Shown here in pieces: positions 57,798-64,000 of a stretch of DNA of 64,000 nt. The DNA is taken from the NCBI GenBank assembly GCA_030867875.1, contig JAOWCC010000553.1, positions 707,001-771,000 of the forward strand. The letters are read 5' to 3'. How positions within the stretch are numbered: position 1 is the first letter of the stretch; each line of letters starts with the position of its first letter. Source of the stretch: Actinernus sp. WN-2022 (Eukaryota; Cnidaria; Anthozoa; Actiniaria; Actinernidae). Made by a program: the position numbers and the translations under genes. The notes below the pieces were generated by a model. It was not told the origin of the DNA. It searched no databases and saw only the letters and a program-made list of their open reading frames with translations.

Positions 57798-57925
57798 ATA
57801 ATAATATTATTACTACGACTACTACTATAATAAAAGTAAACATTCTTAACGCCAATCATAGAAATATTACAATCATTAAGTAAATAAATAAGTAAAGTTA
57901 GTCAGTCAATAAATCAATAATTTGA
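57798..57925. mobile_element. Second copy of the short retroposed insert
   Basis: Shares TACTACTATAA microsatellite, AAGTAAACATTCTTAACGCC, AATCATAGAAAT and GTCAGTCAATAAATC with 55115-55214, with an extra A/T-rich segment in the middle. Clear target duplications were not found at this copy. Together the two copies bracket the CLN3-like gene in direct orientation. Confidence 0.6.
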
Positions 57926-58460
57926 TCTGATATGTAGCAAATAGTTAAAGGAATAAAAACAACCTATCTTATGTAATTTTATCCATCTATAGATTAAATC
58001 TTTCGGTCATAACTAGGAGCGTCCATATCTCCTGTATAGTTGTCACAGCGTTTTTACAAGTTGGGCTATTTTTAGGTTATTTGCTCCGCCAATTGGAAGA
58101 TTGCAATGAATATAATGCTAATTCAAGCCGTTTAACTGTAACCTACTAAAGAAATGAGTTTAATAAGGCAATGACTACATTGTAGTTCAATTACCATAAT
58201 GCGTAGCCTGCGAACAGCATCCCCAACTTGAGAGAGAACGGCGCGTAACATCGCTAGGTAGCATCCAAAGTAATTATTTCATTTAGTTACTTGATTAAAA
58301 TATTTTTGTTTTTCTTTACCATTCGACAACACATTACTGCTGCTGGAAACTGATTTAATAAGCGTGAATGCGATTCCTGACAGTCACTGATAATATAAAT
58401 GTATTACTAATGCTTAGCAATTATAACAGAAGTATTCAACACAAGGATTACTTCTGTTTC
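57926..58460. other. Intergenic sequence without recognised content
   Basis: No frame, inverted repeat or tandem repeat was supported up to the inverted long repeat. Confidence 0.45.
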
Positions 58461-59290
58461 GGGTGTTACTAAAACGAGTAACGCAGTAACGAGTAATGAG
58501 TACCGGAGTAACGGGAAAACGAGTAACGACCAAAAATTGCAAGAGGTAAAAAATTAGAAAACTAGTAACGGAGTAACGAGAAAACGAGTGACGACCAAAA
58601 ATTGCAAGAAGTAAAAAAAAATAGAAAACGAGTAACGACCAAAAATTGCAAGGAGTAAAAAATAATAAGAATTCTTTACAGAAAATATTCACAGAAAATT
58701 TACGAAAAAGTCAACAATGGACGGCCTTCCATTTTCGCGCCATAGATGTCACGTGACAAAGAATGCAGACAACTTTAGTCATGGCGTCCTTTAGGGCTTG
58801 GTATATAACGTGTTACAAGATACACCAAGATACAGTGATACGGTGATACAGTGATACGAACATCTCAAATTTCCTAGTTTTAAGCGGACGCGAAATGGCC
58901 CCGCTAAATACAGGTTCCAGTATGAAACGGACTGTTGTATGGGTCACTTGAGCTCTTGCAGCTGTGGCGCGACGCTAATTTAACGGTATTATATTTCAGC
59001 AAGACTGCTTTGTATGACAACTTTGTTATTTAATTTTAACTTTTGAACGTTACGCATTTAACATTGAATCACTTTATTGCCCTTGTTGAAGAAACGTTTT
59101 TGCAACACACATACGAAATTAACGCTGAAAGCTTTATTCTCAACAACTAGATTTAGGGACGGACCATTTGAAAATTGATGGAGAGGGGGCCCGTTATTTT
59201 TTGTTCAAATTTTTTTTTACGACTTCTCAGTTGCTGCAAGAATTTTTTCTGGCATCAGAACCTTGCACGATTTTTTTAAAGTTTCACCCC

Positions 59291-60670
59291 AGGCTTCCCA
59301 GACTCGACGTATATTTCCCGCTTATTAGTCTGTTGGGTTACCTGTGGTTTATCGATTAGTTTCATAACGATCTCAGAAGAGTTTAAATAATTGCTTCGTG
59401 TGAATTCTCTTTTCCGATTCCTACGAAATGAATCTTCAATAATGAAAGATTGATACTTAATGAAGTTGTGTGAGTGGTTTTTTGGCGATTTGGGGCCTTC
59501 TAAAGCAGTTTATTAGGATTCGAAATTTTGACCGTTGGCCGAGGCTCTAACAAAATTTCCAAGGTAGGCAAGTCGACCTCGCCAAAGCACAGACTTACCT
59601 CAAAGATCACCCAAAAATCGGCACTTTTCTTCCTCGCTCGCTATTCAGCTTTCGGCACAGGAGGGAATAGTTATCAAGCAACATCTGACCAGAGATTTAG
59701 GAAAATCCATCAAATCTATCATCGCCAAACGGCATCCTCGAGACCCAAAAAGCGCGACCTTCCAATGATCTGTAAGAACCAGAATGACCAAACCGGCCCA
59801 AAATTTTCCCGACCCTACCCAAAACGATGCAAATCGCCTTTTTTCATGGGGGACCCTCAAGCGTGAAATTATACTTCCGCTCGAGGAACGGAAACAAATA
59901 TATCGCCAATCAGAGAGACCATTAGTAGGCCTTTTAACGAAACTGGCGGTTACAGACTAATTTTGAATATGGAACTCGCGAAAATTTCTCACGTGGAACT
60001 GTCATAACACTCGGTGAAGACCCCAGCCCACTGTCTTGGTCCTCTGATTGGCGAGTTCCAAATTCAAAATTAGTCTGTAACCGCCAGTTTCGTATAATTT
60101 CACGCTTGGGGGTCCTCCCATGAAGAAAGGCGATTTCCATCGTTTTGGGTAGGGTCGGGAAAATTTTGGGCCGCTATTCTGGATTTTACAGATCATTGGA
60201 AGGTCGCGCTTTTTGGGTCTCGAGGATGCCGTTTGGCGATGATAGATTTGATGGATTTTCCTAAATCTCTGGTCAGATGTTGCTTGATAACTATTCCCTC
60301 CTGTGCCGAAAGCTGAATAGCGAGCGAGGAAGAAAAGTGCCGATTTTTGGGTGATCTTTGAGGTAAGTCTGTGCTTTGGCGAGGTCGACTTGCCTACCTT
60401 GTAAATTTTGTTAGAGCCTCGGCCAACGGTCAAAATTTCGAATCCTAATAAACTACTTTAGAAGGCCCCAAATCGCCAAAAAACCACTCACACAACTTCA
60501 TTAAGTATCAATCTTTTATTATTGAAGATTCATATCGTTGGAATCGGAAAAGAGAATTCACACGAAGCAATTATTTAAACTCTTCTGAGATCGTTATGAA
60601 ACTAATCGATAAACCACAGGTAACCCAACAGACTAATAAGCGGGAAATATACGTCGAGTATGGGAAGCCT
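59291..60670. mobile_element. 1380-bp fold-back element with arms of about 650 bp
   Basis: Starts AGGCTTCCCAGACTCGACGT and ends in the inverse ACGTCGAGTATGGGAAGCCT. The arms are near-identical inverted repeats for almost their entire length, with a central unpaired part at about 59982-60051 and an extra 60 bp in the left arm (59876-59937). Mirror-image frames on both strands (59528-59866 and 60002-60433) are the same sequence read twice and have no recognised domain. No target duplication is visible; the insertion replaced about 360 bp of the host repeat. Confidence 0.8.
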
Positions 60671-60705
60671 GTGGAGGAATTTAGTTCAAAAGTTATGCTT
60701 TTGGT

Positions 60706-61676
60706 AGCCTGGGAAACCAGCCGACTCTTATCGCTCCCCACTCGCGAAAGAGACGTCTGGGAAGTGAGGCAGAAAATGCCATACTGATGACGTAGCAGAT
60801 AGCCGTTTCACTATGCATAAATTAGTTGCAATTCTCAGAAGCCGAATGCGAACAACAGAGTTCTTTTCAAGGAATATAACTACCGTGGCTGCTCGTTTGC
60901 TTGGCAGTGGATCACCGTCATGAACAACCATGAAATTCAAGCCTATATATTTAGCGTGTGTTGGTAGCTCGCTTGCTTCGTTCTTTCAGCGGCTCGGCCC
61001 GGTCAAGCGAATTCAAAACCTACACACAGCACAGCAGGCCACTTTTCAAGCCAGCTCTTTTGTCAGGTCAGTAGCCGAAGAGGTTAGCTACAGAATGCAG
61101 CGGTTATTTTCAGGTATACTACCGAGGCTGCCCGTTTGCTTGGGTGATTGATTCATATCACACTTGGTTCGTGATTCATAGCACACTTACATGTAATTAT
61201 GTTTATTCATAGCCCAGATTCACTGTCTGAACGATTTATCCGCCGCAACAACAACTCATCCAGTGTTTTGTGATAGCTCAGTGTATGTAGGTTTACTGAT
61301 ATAAAATTATAAACAACTATGACAGTACTCAGTACCTTTCTTGTAAATGTTTTGACAGTACGACATTTCGCTTTACTAGCCGCTGAAAGAACTCAGTCTG
61401 CAAAGGAGCCAACAACAGCACCGGCACACGCTAAATAGGCTTGAATTTCATGAGTTGTTCGTGACGGTGATCAACTGCCAAGCAAACGAGCAGCCACGGT
61501 AGTTATATTCCTTGAAAAGAACTCTGTTGTTCGCATTCGGCTTCTGAGAATTGCAACTAATTTATGCATCGTGAAACGGCTATCTGCTACGTCATCAGTA
61601 TGGCATTTTCTGCCTCACTTCCCAGACGTCTCTTTCGCGAGTGGGGAGCGATAAGAGTCGGCTGGTTTCCCAGGCT
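60706..61676. mobile_element. Mutator-like non-autonomous element, 971 bp, 11-bp target duplication
   Basis: Ends AGCCTGGGAAACCAGCCGAC and its inverse, with TIRs of about 255 bp. ATGCTTTTGGT flanks both sides (60695-60705 and 61677-61687), and the empty site is preserved at 5255-5265. Long TIRs and a 9-11 bp duplication are typical of Mutator-like elements. The interior of about 460 bp has a frame at 60930-61151 with no transposase motif, so it is non-autonomous. Confidence 0.85.
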
Positions 61677-61972
61677 ATGCTTTTGGTGAAAAGGCGAAAA
61701 CATAATCCGAGTAGATATGCGGGAAACACCGTCAAGAGCTGTTTTTATAATTTCCCAATTCCCCAACATATTTTTGCAGCAGAGATATCAATTGACATTT
61801 TGTAAAAAATTCAGACAAATCGAATAAATTCTTCTTGAGTTAGAGCTTTTTGGTTGAAAATCGAAAGCGTAGAAAATAGCACAAGATTTCCCGACAATGC
61901 AATGTTGATTTCCGATCAAAGCTACGCGCCGCATCGAGAACATTTTATAGTCGGTTCTAGTTTTCTTAGGAC

Positions 61973-62289
61973 TTGGGAAATGGAAAAGGCGAAATGTCCT
62001 TGAGGGACAAAGCCATAGCGAACACCTATATAAATGACAAAGGAAGGGCACAGAAATCAAAGGCCTTAAAAGCCAGTGACAGCGATTTGCAGGAGTCTGA
62101 AGGTCCTGAAACAGCACGGCAAATAGCGAGATCGTGGTGTTGGTTTCAAGCGATTCAGAGTTTTAATATGTTTCCATCTAAGCTTTCTTGGAAACAAATC
62201 TTCTCTCGGCTGGTTCCTATCAATTCTTCCTTATGTTCAGATGTGAACCACTCGACACTCTGTCTGAACTTATCGGGTTTTGCGTACCC
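61973..62289 (+). pseudogene. Open-frame fragment of the long repeat, right copy
   Basis: Reads GNGKGEMSLRDKAIANTYIN and continues through GRAQKSKALKASDSDLQESE to the shared SGFAYP end, after which the frame enters a MITE. The N-terminal half is lysine- and serine-rich. The left copy is frame-shifted in that half but agrees afterwards. The family is not recognised. Confidence 0.35.
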
Positions 62290-62438
62290 TGTTCCAGAGG
62301 TGCTCAGGTACGGATATACTGTAATGTGCCGCTATCGAAGGAGTTATGATTCACGAAGGAGTTTTGTTTTGCGAGACTCGATTTCAGCTGGTCGCGCCTC
62401 GCTCAACCGACGATTTCGAGCCTCTGGTATCCAGGGTA
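62285..62438. mobile_element. Small TIR element, 154 bp, at the end of the right repeat copy
   Basis: TACCCTGTTCCAGAGG at the left pairs with CCTCTGGTATCCAGGGTA at the right, allowing a 2-base indel. Homology to the left copy of the long repeat stops at its left border. Its CCTGG/CCAGAGG terminus is reminiscent of the AGCCTGGGAAACCAG end of the 971-bp element, but no duplication was found. Confidence 0.5.
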
Positions 62439-62780
62439 GGTTTCGCGAGGCTCGTAGTCGTATGCATTGTTTGGCCTAGCTTGTTTTGCTTCTTTCCAAG
62501 CTAAGGGCATCCTGCTGGAGCTTAGCCTTGCTGGAGCATTTAGCCCTGCTTGCTTTTGGAAGACATAAGACCAATAACCCATGGATCGAGGGTAGAAAAA
62601 CGTTTCTCAATAAACATGAAATGAATTTATGCTAGCTTTCCCCACACTTTTGTTACGGGCGAGTGAGCACATGTCATGTGTTAATAGACCTGCTGTCAAT
62701 CAAACATAACCTTTTACTTCCGGTTAAAAACTTCCATTTTTTAACAGTTTTTGGTATGTGAAAAATTGCTACCAAAATTT
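62439..62780. other. Intergenic sequence without recognised content
   Basis: Contains a few GCTGGAGC(A/T)TAGCC repeats (62514-62545) but no gene or clear element. Confidence 0.4.
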
Positions 62781-62807
62781 AGCCTGAATTTGGCTGAAAT
62801 TCAGGCT
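62781..62807. mobile_element. 27-bp remnant of the AGCCTGAATTT palindrome family
   Basis: Contains AGCCTGAATTT followed by GGCTGAAATTCAGGCT, the outermost bases of the palindrome at 9087-9184 with most of its middle gone. Flanks share CCAAAA on both sides, a weak trace of a target duplication. Confidence 0.6.
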
Positions 62808-62865
62808 AGCCAAAACTATATTTCTGTGAGAAAATAGTTTTCCCCATTTTTAAAATGTTAAAGGA

Positions 62866-63200
62866 AATGTGAGATCTTCGTATCACTGTATCTTGGTATC
62901 TCCGTATCATTGTATCTTGTAACACGTTATATACCAAGCCCTAAAGGACGCCATGACTAAAGTCCAGTCTGCATTCTTTGTCACGTGACATTTATGGCGC
63001 GAAAATGGAAGGCCGGTGCATTGCTGACTTTTTCGTAAATTTTCTGTAAATATTTTCCTTATTATTTTTTACCCCTTGCAATTTTTGGTCGTTACTCGTT
63101 TTCTAATTTTTTTACTTCTTGCAATTATTGGTCGTTACTCGTTTTCTCGTTACTCCGTTACTCATTACTCGTTACTGCGTTACTCGTTTTAGTAACACCC
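62866..63200. mobile_element. Third, tail-only copy of the long interspersed repeat
   Basis: Same orientation as 6090-6551, with the GTATCACTGTATCTTGG, CTTTGTCACGTGAC and GGCGCGAAAATGGAAGGCC landmarks, then two TTGCAAT(T/A)(T/A)TTGGTCGTTA units and the end GTTTTAGTAACACCC. It includes a CACGCCATGACTAAAG-type segment (near 62950) that the right copy also has (58785, inverted) but the left copy lacks. Confidence 0.75.
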
Positions 63201-63331
63201 TATCAAAACCAAATGTGCTAGGAAATAGTTGTGACGTGATTCATGATTTACCGCACGCGTTACGTCACTTTCGTATTCCACAGAACAGACTTTTGTTCAG
63301 AGATACACAGCTACGTACTATACAAGATTTC

Positions 63332-63705
63332 GAGTTGGACTAAATGTCGCGGGTCGAGGGTTGTGGGTATAGATACCAGTGCGGGGCGGGTAGAGGTTAA
63401 AAGTGGCAAACAAACCGATTGACAATCGATTGTAGGTGGTGGAAAATAAAATTTACAAACAGGTTTTGCTAATAACGCTATCAATCTTGTACTTAATCAA
63501 CTCAAAATATTTCAGTTGGCACTTATTTTGATACCTATTTAGATTTTTTATATGTTTATCGAGCCCGCACCTCTATCCGCAGACACATCCTCTACCCTGC
63601 TTGAACCCGCCCCGCACCTACTGGTGATCCTCTACCCGCACCCTCTACCCGCAGCCACACCCGCACCTACCGGCGATCCTCGACCCGCGACGTTTAGTCA
63701 AACTC
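63332..63705. mobile_element. MITE-like element, 374 bp, about 27-bp TIRs
   Basis: The left end (GAGTTGGACTAAATGTCGCG, then GGTCGAGG) pairs with the inverse at 63679-63705 with two or three mismatches. Near both ends lie G/C-rich degenerate units such as CTACCCGCACC and GCGGGTAGAGG. No target duplication or frame was recognised. Confidence 0.65.
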
Positions 63706-64000
63706 ACATAGTTTGGCTATAAACGTCCCAGTGTGCCGTCAGCCAATGTCGAACTCGATCAGTAATAAATGATAAATAAATGATAAGAATCAACACCGTT
63801 TTATTTTTATTTACTTTTACCATTATTTAAAAAGCCGACGAATTAAAATTAGACATCTGAAACCAAAGCCCGATTTATACGAAAAGCAATTTGGGCACGG
63901 CACTCTTTCAATTTTGGCGCGAGGGACCTGCACTCTTTATTTACAAGTCAAAAATCAGGAGTCCCGATAACTTAGGTCCCAGAGTAAACGGCCCGCGGGC
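63706..64000. other. Terminal sequence without recognised content
   Basis: A TAATAAATGATAAATAAATGATAA stretch near 63761 has a short duplication (AATAAATGAT twice). Nothing else is identified before the window ends. Confidence 0.4.

Larger units (their letters stand above)
58461..62289. mobile_element. Long interspersed repeat, right copy (inverted), with two nested insertions
   Basis: Begins GGGTGTTACTAAAACGAGTA, the inverse of the left copy's end, followed by minisatellite units in reverse. It matches 6551 down to 4750 in order, except that 59291-60670 and 60706-61676 are insertions absent from the left copy and a segment equivalent to 5305-5665 is replaced. The near-identity to the left copy over the tail-proximal 800 bp indicates recent duplication or gene conversion. 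Confidence 0.75.

Noticed and set aside
59528..60433. Two similar proteins of 112 and 143 codons
   Set aside because: They are the same DNA on the two arms of the fold-back element, read on opposite strands.

Overview
The window looks like metazoan nuclear DNA, most probably from a cnidarian such as a coral or sea anemone. This is inferred from the intron-bearing CLN3-like gene, TTAGGG-type telomere-like blocks, LINE 3' ends, and Harbinger-, Mutator- and mariner-like short elements. No species can be fixed from sequence alone. There are no operons, rRNA or tRNA genes or CRISPR arrays. Almost everything outside one gene is repetitive.

Layout. 1-7.9 kb: worn retroelement and short-transposon sequence (LINE-type 3' end, minisatellites, a 667-bp TIR element, the left copy of a long repeat at 4750-6551, and a Harbinger-type element carrying an MADF-like fragment). 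7.93-51.6 kb: one continuous higher-order tandem array. A 2098-bp core alternates with blocks of 1 to 3 sub-repeats (about 1642, 1650 or 789 bp), giving periods of 6179 bp (four times), 5372 bp (twice) and 4538 bp (once). Copies are nearly identical. 51.6-55.8 kb: TIR elements, including a mariner-type MITE with TA target sites. 55.9-57.6 kb: the one convincing gene, a two-exon (or longer) CLN3/battenin-family membrane protein. 58.46-62.29 kb: the inverted right copy of the 4750-6551 repeat, split by a 1380-bp fold-back and a 971-bp Mutator-like element. 62.3-64 kb: further short TIR elements.

How the array is built. Each sub-repeat holds antisense LINE-derived sequence (the start of a coiled-coil ORF1-like frame and a 3' tail) plus a telomere-like CCCTAA block that was itself split by a DNA transposon with CACCGCGGCAAAACG ends and a 9-bp target duplication. 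Each core holds a second copy of that transposon in opposite orientation, a compact cluster of promoter-like motifs (NRF1, CRE, YY1 and E2F-like sites, GC box, TATA box), a 355-bp MITE and a 56-codon lysine-rich ORF. The array therefore multiplies a promoter-like unit seven times in full, plus one partial copy. This is the most unusual feature of the window; whether it is transcribed cannot be told from sequence.

Beyond the CLN3-like gene, no protein-coding gene is supported with confidence. Most other open frames are chance ORFs inside repeats.
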